A stretch of DNA of 64,000 nt from Notospermus geniculatus (GCA_002633025.1 NMRB01001346.1:108917-172916); one strand, 5' to 3'. Positions 11,595-22,400 are shown, counted from the first letter of the stretch. Program-made: numbers and translations. The notes: generated by a model not told the origin, from the sequence alone.

Positions 11595-11732
11595 GGGAGG
11601 TTGAGATCAGTGACTTATCACGGATCCGTATACGTATACGGATCGAAATGTACACAAAATCTGTCCTCGTTGTACAGAATTCTATCCGTATACGTATAAG
11701 GATCCATGACAAGTCGCTGATCTCAACCTCCC
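11595..11732. mobile_element. Nested palindromic MITE, GGGAGGTTGAGATCAG
   Basis: The left end GGGAGGTTGAGATCAGTGAC is mirrored by the right end GCTGATCTCAACCTCCC. The inside is CGGATCCGTATACGTATACG and its imperfect complement. The surrounding foldback sequence resumes on the other side (ATGTTTATGAATATGGACC), which shows insertion into an older element. Confidence 0.75.
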
Positions 11733-11759
11733 AATTATGTTTATGAATATGGACCCTGA

Positions 11760-12564
11760 AGAAGAATGGTGTCAACTGGGGTGTCTTTAGAACACGGTGT
11801 GGACGCTCAGCAGGCCCTGCAATAAGAATAATGCCTGTGTGTTGATGCCCTTAAGAGTCACCAGAACTACTACCATTTGTGATGCCTGTGCCTAGTTTTT
11901 CATTTTCAACTGCGATGGATCGCTCGAAACCAACAGGTGTTCACATAATGCGTATCCTCTCGAGTCTGTTCCCTCAAACACAGCCGGTCGATCCATATCC
12001 GCCAGTATGCATGGCGCAAGGCGTACATTCAGTCGGTTGTTAACATACTCGCTCGTGTGTAACACATCGTTGGACGGACGCAACCGTATACTATCTCGTC
12101 CTGGACAAGCAACAGGTTCTAACCTGGCGTATATAGTACATCAAGGGGATAAGGCAGAAAAAATATCATTCTTTATCAAACCGTTTACATGTAAATATAG
12201 GATAAATAGTGCAGCCATGTGGCAGGTAAGGACCGAAATTAGTAGTATTTTGATATCGCGATGCGCAGCCTTTCACGCATGGACGCGACTGCATCGTATC
12301 GTCTCAAGTATCAGAGTACATGTAGGCCTATAATTGATAGGCCTGTGGTCAAACCTCATTTTTTGGTGTTCAGTATTAGCTATGTTGTGTGATTTACGTA
12401 TTATACATTTTCCGAGTATACACATTTAAAACCAAGTGTAGATATCCATTTTATTGAGTGCAACATATGATTATCTTTAACCGCATCGAAATTCATGACT
12501 TAAAAAGTAGGCCCCTGGATAATGTCGCTTGAATCAGTATTCTGATAGAAGAGAAAATTTTATA
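11760..12564. other. No gene recognised
   Basis: Short overlapping reading frames on both strands (up to 108 codons) show no domain or splice support. No repeat boundaries were identified. Confidence 0.45.
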
Positions 12565-13396
12565 GTTCAAGAAGTCGCTTCGTTAACGATAACACAATTG
12601 ACGTTATTTATGACGTACATGTACATCTACAGTGTAAAAAATAACGTGAACGTTAATGTTACCGTTGTTGCAATAGGGAGGTTTCGAAATCATACGATAA
12701 ACGTAAACGTTAACGACAACTTTATTTTTGTACCGAAAATGCAATACAAAATCTGCTTAATGTGTAGTATGAAAAATAACGTTGTCGTAAAGTTTTGGTT
12801 TATCGTTTGATTTCGAAACCTCTCCAGTGTAAAAAATAACGTTAACGTTAATGTACGTTAGCGGGATGACCTCTTATCGTCTCTATTAGATGTACTACAT
12901 ACATGTATAAATGTATAGTTAACACTTTGAGACGGGTTTTATTATTCTATTTTGTTTGCCTACTGATAGTGCTACCCGTATGTGTGAGAGAACTCACGTG
13001 TTACGTTGCAACGTCGTACGGCACGTGTACAAATAGGCCTAGGCCTATGCATCGGATGAAAACAACGCCGTGGTGGTATATTGCGGATACTTATTTACGC
13101 TCATTTAGCTCTTAGGAACTAAAAATTTTATTCATGGCTTAGATATTGGGTCATATGAATAAAGACTAGCAAATGCTTTTACTTCAGATTTGTACAGCAT
13201 TGCCTTGTGCATTTGTATTGCAAAATTCAAGTAAAAGCATTTACATGTACATGTACTAGTCTTTATTTATATGACCCATTATTACACAGAATGTGAGCAA
13301 CCTATGCGCCAAGGATTTATGAAATCTTGAAGGACAATAGGTCATTATATAATCGAAATTCCTCCTTTTTTTTAAATTACACACAGCTTGGAGGAA
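12565..13396 (+). repeat. Duplicated block, copy 1 (about 830 bp)
   Basis: From GTTCAAGAAGTCGCTTCG to ACAGCTTGGAGGAA, this block is repeated almost base for base at 14,248-15,072 in the same orientation. Both contain a family-B MITE and an inner palindrome (GGGTCATATGAATAAAGAC, about 13,148-13,281). A short ORF inside (70 codons) is present in both copies but has no recognisable product. Confidence 0.85.
12676..12825. mobile_element. Family-B palindromic MITE, copy 2
   Basis: A 150-bp element: GGGAGGTTTCGAAATCATAC at the left, mirrored by TTTGATTTCGAAACCTCTCC at the right. The centre is TTTTTGTACCGAAAATGCAA. About 30 bp of its flank (CAGTGTAAAAAATAACG) is found on both sides. Confidence 0.8.
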
Positions 13397-13439
13397 CAAG
13401 AAAAGGACATCGGAGCGATGTCAATGGTTTCCGATGAGA

Positions 13440-14246
13440 AGTTTACTACTCTAGAGCTAGTTTTCTGTGACCTTGACCTCTGACCTTGAGAAGTATTGCA
13501 TAACTGGAACAGGGATCCATGATTAACCAAAAGGGGATGGTTAATGCAGGCTTCTAATTAGTTTTCCCCTGAAATTCTGAGTAGATTTGCATTTTAGAAC
13601 TGTCTGACCATGACCTTGACCTCTGACCTTAAAGGTCATTGTGTAATCCGAAAGGTCATCCTTGTTAAAGTAGCTGTATAGGTGAAGCTTTCAGGCTTCT
13701 ACCATCACCAGGTTCTGACCTATCGTATGTTATATGTGACAGCTGACTGTGACCTTGACCTCTGACCTTGAGAATTATTGTGTAAGTGGAACAGGCATCC
13801 TTGATGAAACTTATAGGAGATGGTTAAATCGGGCTTCTAATTAGTTTTCTCCTGAAATTCTGAGCAAATTTGCACTTTAGAACTGTTTGACCTTGACCTT
13901 GACCTCTGACCTTCAAGGTCATTGCGTAATCCGAAAGCTTATCCTTGATAACCTAGGTGCAGATGAAGGTTTTAGGCTTCCACCATCACCAGGTCCTGTC
14001 TCATGTTATTTGTGATGGTTGGCTGTGACCTTGACCTCTGACCTTGAGAAGTATTGCATAACTGGAACAAGATCCCTGATTAAACCTATCGGGGATGGTT
14101 AATTCAGGCTTCTAATTCGTTTTTTCCTGAAATTCCGAGGAGATTTGCGCTTAAGAACAGTTTGACCTTGACCTTGACCTCCGACCTTCAAGGTCATTGC
14201 GTAATCTGAAAGCTCATCCTTGATAACCTAGGTGTAGGTGAAGGTT
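13440..14246 (+). repeat. About 280-bp tandem repeat (about 2.8 units) rich in TGACCTTGA
   Basis: Units start at about 13,467, 13,748 and 14,024 with CTGTGACCTTGACCTCTGAC. Each unit has paired TGACCTTGA words and a TCAAGGTCA or close variant, plus the stretch CTTCTAATTAGTTTTC. These words match the ERR/NR5A (SF-1) extended half site. Whether they act as receptor sites is unknown. The array stops at the single N at 14,247. Confidence 0.75.
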
Positions 14247-14247
14247 N
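14247..14247. other. Single-N assembly join
   Basis: The N separates the tandem array from the second copy of the 830-bp block, which starts at the very next base. Confidence 0.85.
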
Positions 14248-15072
14248 GTTCAAGAAGTCGCTTCGTTAACGATAACACAATTCACGTTATTTATGACGTA
14301 CATGTACATCTACAGTGTAAAAAATAACGTGAACGTTAATGTTACCGTTGTTGCAATAGGGAGGTTTCAAAATCATACGATAAACGTAAACGTTAACGAC
14401 AACTTTATTTTTGTACCGAAAATGCAATACAAAATCTGCTTAATGTGTAGTATGAAAAATAACGTTGTCGTAAAGTTTTGGTTTATCGTTTGATTTCGAA
14501 ACCTCTCCAGTGTAAAAAATAACGTTAACGTTAATGTTACGTTAGCGGGATGACCTCTTATCGTCTGTATTAGATGTACTACATACATGTGTAAATGTAT
14601 TTTTAACACTTTGAGACGGGTTTTATTATTCTATTTTGTTTGCCTATTGATAATGCTACCCGTATGTGTGAGAGAACTCACGTGTTACGTTGCAACGTCA
14701 TACGGCACGTGTACAAATAGGCCTAGGCCTATGCATCGGATGAAAACAACGCCGTGGTGGTATATTGCGGATACTTATTTGCGCTCATTTAGCTCTTAGG
14801 AACTAAAAAAATTTTATTCATGATTTAGATATTGGGTCATATGAATAAAGACTAGCAAATGCTTTTACTTCAGATTTGTACAGCATTGCCTTGTGCATTT
14901 GTATTGCAAAATTCAAGTAAAAGCATTTACTAGTCTTTATTTATATGACCCATTATTACACAGAATGTAAGCAACCTATGCGCCAAGGATTTATGAAATC
15001 TCGAAGGACAATAGGTCATTATATAATCTAAATTCCCTCCGTTTTTTTCAATTACACACAGCTTGGAGGAAT
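14248..15072 (+). repeat. Duplicated block, copy 2
   Basis: Near-identical to 12,565-13,396, with small differences such as loss of ACATGTACATG near 14,930. It starts directly after an N, so it may be the other haplotype or a misassembled overlap rather than a real duplication. Confidence 0.8.
14359..14508. mobile_element. Family-B palindromic MITE, copy 3
   Basis: A 150-bp copy inside duplicated block 2. It differs from copy 2 by one base in the left arm (TTTCAAAATC for TTTCGAAATC). Confidence 0.8.
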
Positions 15073-15102
15073 TATACTGTCAGTATAATTCCTCCAAGCA
15101 CA
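15061..15102. repeat. Perfect short hairpin GCTTGGAGGAATTATACTG
   Basis: CTTGGAGGAATTATACTG is followed at once by CAGTATAATTCCTCCAAG, giving an 18-bp perfect stem with a very short loop. The half-word CAGTATAATTCCTCCAAG recurs at about 37,058-37,076, inside intron 4 of the MYND gene. Confidence 0.8.
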
Positions 15103-15552
15103 CAGTCATTGATATCCTGTTGACATTCTTTCGGCCCGTATCCACGCTCCCATCAGAAGTGTGGCCTTGAATTCATCGGGGAATAGTTGATTCAGCTGCG
15201 GAAGCTTGGCCTATAGTGCATTCTGATATTTGCGTATCCCATAACTCTTCACTGAACACCTTGCAAGGTGTTTGCAGAGTCTATGGTTTTATCCATATTC
15301 AAATTAAAATCAGTATACCTGTGGAAAAAAGTCCCCCTGAGTCAAGGTGCGGCTGCTATTGTCCCAGTGGATTAAACCTTCGTGAAGGATTAGGCCTTGA
15401 TTACCAAGCCTGACCATAACCGTTGACAATGCATGGACTTCGTTTTGAGGACTTCGATTCCTGGGACTTTTTCCGCTGGTACACCGGGTACATGGACCAT
15501 CAATTGCTTATAATAATGATACGTTGTTCAAGGGAGCGGGCCAACTACAGTC

Positions 15553-15728
15553 GTGAGGTTTCGCAAATCTGACGAAATACGAAGGACGAAATTGGACTTC
15601 ATTTACATTTACACGACGTAATGTATTTCAGGAAATGGTTGGTACCATAAATATCGCCTGCTTCAAGAGCATCTTTTAGCGTACATGTATGACGTTAGAC
15701 CAATAGAGTTACGGTGTACATGTAAACT
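15553..15728 (+). mobile_element. Family-C MITE, 5' part only
   Basis: It starts GTGAGGTTTCGCAAATCTGA and continues through GGTTGGTACCATAAATATC and AGAGTTACGGTG, matching the left half and centre of the copies at 16,813-17,143 and 18,424-18,845. The right arm is absent. Confidence 0.7.
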
Positions 15729-15729
15729 G

Positions 15730-16620
15730 TGACCAAACTGCTTTGGGGGGGGGGGGGCTAGCTCCTACACACAGATGACTATGAAGCCCAAAGAGTTCCT
15801 TCTACTGATGTGCTCCTTTATTGTTAACTATGCCATGGTGCAACTCTGGATGATGGTGTATACATCTGTTCGAAAAATCTCTGGTCGTAATCTGTATCTG
15901 TACCTCTAGTTCTCTGCATAGCATCCTGGATACTGAGGAGTGTTAACTTGGCCCTTCCTAACGCATCAGCCAATCATTGAAAAGGGGCATAAGGGTCCGC
16001 CCAATAACTGTCCATCCTTGGCTTTGCTAAAGCTACATTTTTACTATAAATTATAGTATTAATTATAATTCTACATTTTACCAAATCCTAACCTAATATA
16101 CAAAATCCCTTAAAACCAAAACCTCTTTTGGTAACAAGGCCCCCTCCTAGACTTGTCCTGACGCCAGGACAATAAAAGAAAAACTACTACTCCAGCCAGA
16201 ACTATGGCCGCATGACATAAGCCAATTTTCGACGCGCTGTTTACTTCATAGCAAGAAGCAACTGGTCATTACAGCATAACTGCCGCATTTATTTATTGCA
16301 CGGGATGAGGAGGGTCTGCACAGCTGCTGACATTTGATTGCTAAATGAGTATCCAGGGTCGTTCAGTCACTGTCATCATTTCATTTTTTGAAGCATTATT
16401 CAGTGTATTCAGAAACTTTTGATCCAATATTTATGGGTCAGGCTTTAGAGAGTGGACAATGTGAACACTGATGGATGATCAGGGGACGGTATATCAATAC
16501 TTTATTGATAAATAAACCACAGCTGAGTGTAACAGCTGTTCTTCATCGTTCATACAATACGACGAAGACACAATACATAGATCAATACTACTGACATAAG
16601 GCACAGACGTCCAGAGATTC
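15730..16620. other. No gene recognised
   Basis: Includes a G homopolymer (about 15,746-15,758) and AT-rich unique-looking sequence. No reading frame of interest is seen. Confidence 0.45.
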
Positions 16621-16624
16621 ATCA

Positions 16625-17250
16625 CAGTCAGTGGGCGTACGATCCAGTCGAACCGAAGACTATATACAATCATTACTTGACCTCGTGAAATTTAGCCTGC
16701 AGCCCACAAGGCGATATCGCAAGCGAGCAAATTCAGCTGTTGGCGCCAAGTGTGCGCAAGACAGCGATGCGTGGAATCCTATCCTCTCGCCCGCGATGTT
16801 CGCCCATTGTCAGGGAGGTTTCGCGAATCTGACGAAACACGAACTAACTACGAAATTCATCTTCATTTCCAGGACCTGGCGTATTTCAGGAAATTGTTGG
16901 TACCACAAATGCCCCTGCTGCCAGTTTGTCTTTTAGCACGATATGTAAGACCGAGAGACTTATGGTGCATCTTGACAAATTTCAAAGTTTAATATTCACC
17001 GTAACTCTATCGGTCTAACGTCATACGCTAAAAGACGCTCGCAGTAGGCGACATATGTGGTACCAACCATCTCCAGAAATGAAGAAATGAAGTCCAATTT
17101 CGTATTTCGTACTTCATGTTTCGTTAGATTTGCGAAAACTCACTAACACCAAAGCCGATACCGCCTCGTCTGCGGTGGGTGGTAAAAAGATCGGTGGCAA
17201 GTTGATCCTCTTGCGATATCGCCCAGTGCGCTGCTGACTTTAATGCCACT
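16625..17250. repeat. Repeat with GATATCGCAAGCGAG inverted arms, split by a family-C MITE
   Basis: The left arm AAGGCGATATCGCAAGCGAG and the right arm CTTGCGATATCGCCCAG enclose sequence related to 51,300-51,660 (for example GATGNNCGCCCATTG). The uninterrupted relative at 51,430 reads through the point where the family-C MITE (16,813-17,143) is inserted here. Confidence 0.6.
16813..17143. mobile_element. Family-C MITE, copy 2
   Basis: The left end GGGAGGTTTCGCGAATCTGA is mirrored by the right end TTAGATTTGCGAAAACTCAC. Inside are GTTGGTACCACAAATG and, inverted, GTGGTACCAACCATC, plus CCGTAACTCTATCGGTCT. No ORF belongs to a transposase. Confidence 0.8.
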
Positions 17251-17299
17251 AATATATCAGTCTTGAGTTCTTTGTAATATCGCTGGAAGCACCCATCCA

Positions 17300-17812
17300 C
17301 TGTCTTCGGGGGGGGGGGCGATCCAGTCGAACCGAGCTCCTCATACACATCTACTTGATGTCGCGAACTGATACCAGTATCTTCCGCTTGCTGACGTCCA
17401 CTCTCCGTCAGCCGGCGAAGAATCGCCTTTGGTATCCATTCCAGGACTTCCGCAGAAACCACCCGTATCTATAGACCTTTCCAACAAAGATGGTGGCCCA
17501 CTAGTCGTGGCCATTCATTGTCCAAGCATGATATAACACTACCAAACGCATCCTCTCAGAGACAATTATTATACCTTACAATTGTATCCATGTCGCTTGA
17601 CCAGCTTAACATGCCAGTGGCCATTAAATGGTAGTAAAACTTCTGATCTCAATGTCATATCCTGTAATGTTAGACTGCCATCTTTGTTGCAAAACCTTTT
17701 TTCAATGACGCTGAAACCGTTCATCCACGGTCTACAGGTGGGCGTACGATCCAGTCGAATGCGCTCCTACTTGATGTCGAGAGTGAATGGCCACTATAAT
17801 TGCATTTTCTGA
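17300..17812. repeat. CGATCCAGTCGAA repeat fragments, one with exon-like sequence
   Basis: The word GATCCAGTCGAA occurs at about 16,641, 17,321 and 17,749 in related contexts (CTACTTGATGTCG follows two of them). On the minus strand, positions 17,446-17,384 closely match 20,518-20,581, which lies inside the first coding exon of the MYND-finger gene. The minus frame through this segment (17,462-17,124) reads open for 112 codons but resembles the gene only over about 22 residues. Confidence 0.6.
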
Positions 17813-18372
17813 TCAATCCATAACTCCTGAGAGGCTTGACAGCGTGACAAAACCATCTGTGGCCGAACTTACAGTGCCCATCATACTAATTAGGCCTCTA
17901 GGCCTATGTACAGCATCTCATACGGCGTGCATCTATGCAATATTCCATACACAGATGGAATATGGAATATCCAAATTGCAGCTCAAGGGCCCCAACCGAA
18001 AATGAGCACCGTAATTATTCTTTCAATGGCTATTACTTCAGATCAAGTGGTACAACCTGGCGCACGTGTCCGCGCTTATCGGCTCTGTCCATCCTTATAT
18101 CGATTCCTTCTACCAAATATAGCCATGGTATATCTAATTATTTCGAAGTCCTCACTTATTTGAAAAGGCAGAGCCACGGAACTTGCCAGTCTGCACCTGA
18201 TGGTTCAGCATGCTATACTCGTGGCTTGCCGTGTGGCTCTGCCGTATTCATCCTGAGAGCATCAGGGGTTCTGAGCGCTCGCTCCCTTCGTCACCGCACG
18301 GTGACTAAGAGAGCGAACGCTCAGAACCATCTCAGGATGGCCATATTTCTCAAATCCAATCTGATCGGTTCT

Positions 18373-18975
18373 TGGGAGTGCTGTCGCGTACGTAATCATC
18401 GGACGTGTATCCTCTGTGTAATAGGGAGGTTTCGCTAATCTGACGAAACACGAAGTACGAAATACGGAACTCAGCTTCATTTCCATGACGTAATGTATGT
18501 ATACACTGTATTTCTGGAGATGGTTAGTACCACAAACATCCCTTGCTGCCAGAGCATCTTTTAGGGCCTATCAGGTAAGACCGAGAAAGTTATGGTGCAT
18601 CTTGAATCTTTAAATTTCCACTTCGTAGATACCAAGTGGAAACGAAAGATAAATTAAAATTTATTACACCGTAACTCTATCGGTCTATAACATCATACGC
18701 TACATGTAAAAGACGCTCTTGCAGCAGGCGATATTGGTACCAACCTTCTCTTGAAATACATTAGAGGTCTACATGTACGTCATGGAAATGAAGTCCAGTT
18801 TCGTATTTTCGTACTTGCTGTTTCGTCAGATTTGCGAAACCTCACCATTGATATATAAGGCTGACCGTACATGTACGTAACTCTGATCTTTCACATCAGC
18901 CAATCATTCTACTCATTAGTGAGTAACATGTATTCTGATTGGTTCCGATGATTTCGCTCTCGACGCTGTTATTGC
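18373..18975 (+). mobile_element. Family-D foldback element split by a family-C MITE
   Basis: The left part ends ACGTGTATCCTCTGTGTAAT and the right part resumes AAGGCTGACC, then CACATCAGCCAATCATTCTA. The unsplit copy at about 40,105 reads CGTGTATCCTCTGTGTTAAGGC. The family-C element therefore landed in an existing family-D copy. Confidence 0.75.
18424..18845. mobile_element. Family-C MITE, copy 3 (longest)
   Basis: A 422-bp element from GGGAGGTTTCGCTAATCTGA to AGATTTGCGAAACCTCAC. It contains a tract with an inner inverted pair (AAATTTCCACTTCG and related) that the 331-bp copy lacks, so either this copy gained sequence or the other lost it. Confidence 0.8.
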
Positions 18976-18979
18976 TACA

Positions 18980-19076
18980 GTTCTTGCGAGATTCGAACCC
19001 ACGACCCCCGCAAGTGCCATATGCCCTTAATGTTGGCGAGGGTGCCCTGGTCGTGGGTTCGAATCCCGCAAGAACT
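18980..19076. repeat. Inverted pair of tRNA T-arm-like sequences
   Basis: The left arm 18,980-19,007 (TTGCGAGATTCGAACCCACG) is the near-perfect inverse of the right arm 19,049-19,076 (CGTGGGTTCGAATCCCGCAA). The right arm contains the B-box word GGTTCGAATCC. It looks like two tRNA-derived SINE ends in opposite orientation rather than a tRNA gene. Confidence 0.6.
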
Positions 19077-19417
19077 GCATTAGTTACCCAGAACCAGTCA
19101 GTTCGTCGTCAAACTAGTCCACACTTAGCTTTGTGAATAAGGCCCTATTGGCCTATTCAAACCAATCATAATGTATCATTGTGTCACATGGAGTTTCTTT
19201 TGCAGATCTGAAAGAAAAGGCTTTATATTTATGCTAGAGTGCCCCCCCCCCCCACGACCAAGACCAAGCAGGACAGTCCAAATGAATAATGCTTTATAGA
19301 TACATGTATATGCATATTCTTTATTCATATCAAGTGATCCCTTTCTTTTGATGACCCATTTTCTGTACAAAATCGACTATCATCCATTTAATGCAGTATA
19401 CCTCTTGTCGTTTACAG

Positions 19418-19488
19418 ATCGGCGCTTCTGATCGTAAGCGCCCAACTCTGCCGGAGTGGAAGCGGGCCAGACGCCTTACGACGATGCC
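19418..19488 (+). promoter_or_regulatory. Probable 5' untranslated part of the first coding exon, with 3' splice site
   Basis: A pyrimidine-rich tract ends in TCGTTTACAG at 19,417, a good 3' splice site. The gene's frame has a TAA at 19,435-19,437, so 19,418-19,488 must be leader if no frameshift is present. Upstream leader exon(s) and the promoter are not identified. In another frame the same 71 bases are open up to a TGA next to the start codon. Confidence 0.5.
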
Positions 19489-22400
19489 ATGACTATGCTA
19501 CTGCGTGAAGAATACTCTGCGAATTACGATGAAGCAAAAAATCGAGCACCTACGAGGTTTACGTACAGATATGGCATGGTGGAGGAGGGAGGGCGAGCCA
19601 AAAGGACTTGGCATCTCGCAGCGATCGCTGGTAGTCCTGTTATGACGGTTGGAAAGCAGGCTTCTAACGACATCGAAGAAACTCAATCGGAATACGCTCA
19701 CTTGAGAGGTACAGATTCTGATAGTGATACTGACATACCAAAGGAACGAACGTTTTCGAATTACTCGGACCTTTACGGCAACGAGGTGTGCAGCTCCGGT
19801 GAAACGCCAGGAGATTGTAAGACGTCGTCTTCTTACGCGGCATGTGAACGTGAAAGAGGGAGGAGAATTAAATATTTTGGACAACGAAGCGATTTGGGCC
19901 ATCTTGGGACATTTAATGCAGATTGTGAATCGATGCCCAAAATTGCACCTGGAGTTATCTTTCGAAAACAAATCAGTCAGAACTCGGAGGGAAATTCTGA
20001 CACGTCCGAGATTGAGAGTGAAGTAGGGGCGGCAGTCTTTGGTACTGCAAATTCGTGCAGCCAAATTCGTAATCGGTCTGAAGACGGCAATCAGCAAGAA
20101 TACACGGCATATGGGTACAGTTTCTCTTGTCATGGTCCAAAGGAAAGGCAATATTGTGACCCTGTCGTAAAACAAGTTGATGAGTCCGCAGTAAATGCTC
20201 CTGCCGATCAGAATCAAGGATACGTATCAAATAACCCCCGCCTTCATTTATCGGGGCGCGGGAAATCGCTGTCTAAGGCAGCCAAGAAATCTGGTTTAGG
20301 ACGATCGGTCAATAGACCAAAACAAGCAGTGGCTCCGACTGCAAGGGAGCATAAACCGCCTGAGGAAGAGGGTGACTTGGACGGTAAGATTCGTAGTCAC
20401 CGACGTGATAAAGGGAAGAAAAATAGACGACTGCGAAGAATCTACGTAAATGGTCTTTGGATCCCAGTGCGAAGCGAGAAAGACATCAGGCAGTTATTCT
20501 CGACAGAACCTGTTGTATTCCTGGAACGGATACCAAAAGCGATTCTTCGCCGGCTGACAGGCAGTGGACGTCAGCAAGCGGGAAACGTTATGAACATTTT
20601 GGACGATTCGGGTCCTGGGATTGAAATGGAGGAAAATATCTTCAAAATAAAAGAAAATATTGCAAAGAGTGATTTCGATAGCTGCGAATACCCGATGGAT
20701 TTGACAAATTACTCGCTTGGTGCACCGGATAAGATGTTTGAGGTGGACCAATCGGTGACATTCGATATTGACGCGTTGAGAAAAGCTTGCCAGAGTTACC
20801 GATCTAGTCAAAGTAATACTGGGCCAGATCCTGTAATATCTGGTTATATATCCGACGAGGAGAAAGCATTGAATAATACTGAACCAGAATATGTTTATTT
20901 CGACGAACCAAGAGATGATGACGAAGTTTTTCACGATCCGTACGATACAACTACTTTCACTGAGAATAGCAAATACTTAGAATTTGAGGACATGAGGCCG
21001 GAAGTGGAGACGTTAAATGAGGGAAAGTGCGATGATGGCGTGGAGGATAGTTTAGCAGGTGCCACTGAAAATGATAGCAATGAGGAACAGAAAGGAAATG
21101 AGGATAAAAACGGTGAAGATGCGAATCGCCCTGTGGGTCATTTTCCACCTGACGATGTATCTGATAATGGCGGCAAGTCTGGATCACCGAATTCCAACGA
21201 TGACCAGTGTACATTACTCAGTCGGCATGACACTGATGAGAGGCAGAGGGATATGTATTTCAGAAACAGGGATAGTTTAGACCCTTTTGAACCTTATTCA
21301 CCGGAGTACGTCGACCACTCGCTGGAAAACTCGCCGAATTCCTCTCTGCTTGATAAGGGGAATGCGGAAAAAGGTTCCACGGGTCTTGTTTCACCCTCTT
21401 CTCCAAGTGTCCCTGTTATCGACGAGAGTTTTTCATTTGGCCGGCTACCGTCTATAGTAGAAGATGTCGACCAAGTGTCGCCGAGTCAAATAGATAAAAG
21501 CAAGGAGGCTGATTCTAAAGAGAGCGGAGATGGCCCATCTTCTCCACATGTCGTGTCATCCACGCCAGTAACAGCATCTGGCCAGACGATTATCATTGAA
21601 GAAATTAGTTCACCACAAAATGCCGTGTTGTTGAATGATCGAGTAGGTGAGCCTGTCGCGTTGAAAAGCAACAAGGAAAAATATGATAAAATGGAGAAAT
21701 CTCCGTTTGCTGGTGCCGAGAAAGAGGACAAAATTGCAAAATTTGGAAATGGAACAAATATAACGACAACACTTGCATCAAGTTCTATGCACCATGAAAT
21801 CGCAGACGGCAAAGTACGCGACACAAAACAAGGTGATATTGATACAACGGAAGATGCGGAAAAGGATGGAGATTTCCATCCGGAAAAAAGCGATGATACT
21901 ATGGATGCTGAGAGGATGGAGCCGTATCCGCTAAACATGGTCGAAAATATGAAAAGTACGGGCGAGAGGGATTGTGGTCAAATACTCAATCAACCTATAG
22001 GCCGTAACGAACATGAGAGGTCGGAAAGTGGAGTTGATGAGTCACAGGAGAAATCACCTGGAGCTGATCAAGGTGACGAGATCTACGACCTCTCAAACCG
22101 AGCAGTCCAATTCGTAATCTTCAACAACAATGAAAATGACACTGACTGTCAAACGGCCAGTACAATTGGTGAATTTGGAGAATCATTTCCGTATGGATTT
22201 CAGATTCCTTCGTCTGGTACAAGTCAGTCGGATCAAAACAACCTCATCTCGTTTGCCGAGCTGGACGCTATTGAAAAAATGACCAATGGTAACCTATCAG
22301 ATGATGAGGTATTCCCAACGCTGGTCATCAACGAAGACACATCGAATTTAGGCAGTGCGACCAACGAATCGGCACCAGATTTGGTCATTGAGAGTGTCAT

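Larger units (their letters stand above)
10971..11757. repeat. Cluster of CATATTCATAAAACTACTTAAG foldback elements
   Basis: Four tandem or nested copies share the left end CCCATATTCATAAAACTAC and the right end GTTTATGAATATGGACC. The inner hairpin is ACACAAAAGATAAGTATCAC and its complement. The block 10,971-11,122 is repeated nearly verbatim at about 11,273-11,424. A single N (11123) lies between them. The last copy carries a nested palindrome at 11,595-11,732. Confidence 0.7.

Noticed and set aside
12903-14799. Two near-identical 70-codon frames in the duplicated blocks, as a gene pair
   Set aside because: Their identity follows from the duplication itself, and no domain, promoter or splice evidence supports them.
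17935-18438. 167-codon plus-strand reading frame
   Set aside because: It runs across the left part of a family-D element and the start of a family-C MITE, so it is a chance frame through repeats.
19498-20217. 239-codon minus-strand frame opposite exon 1
   Set aside because: It is a shadow of the strongly coding plus strand; codons are the complement of exon 1 codons.
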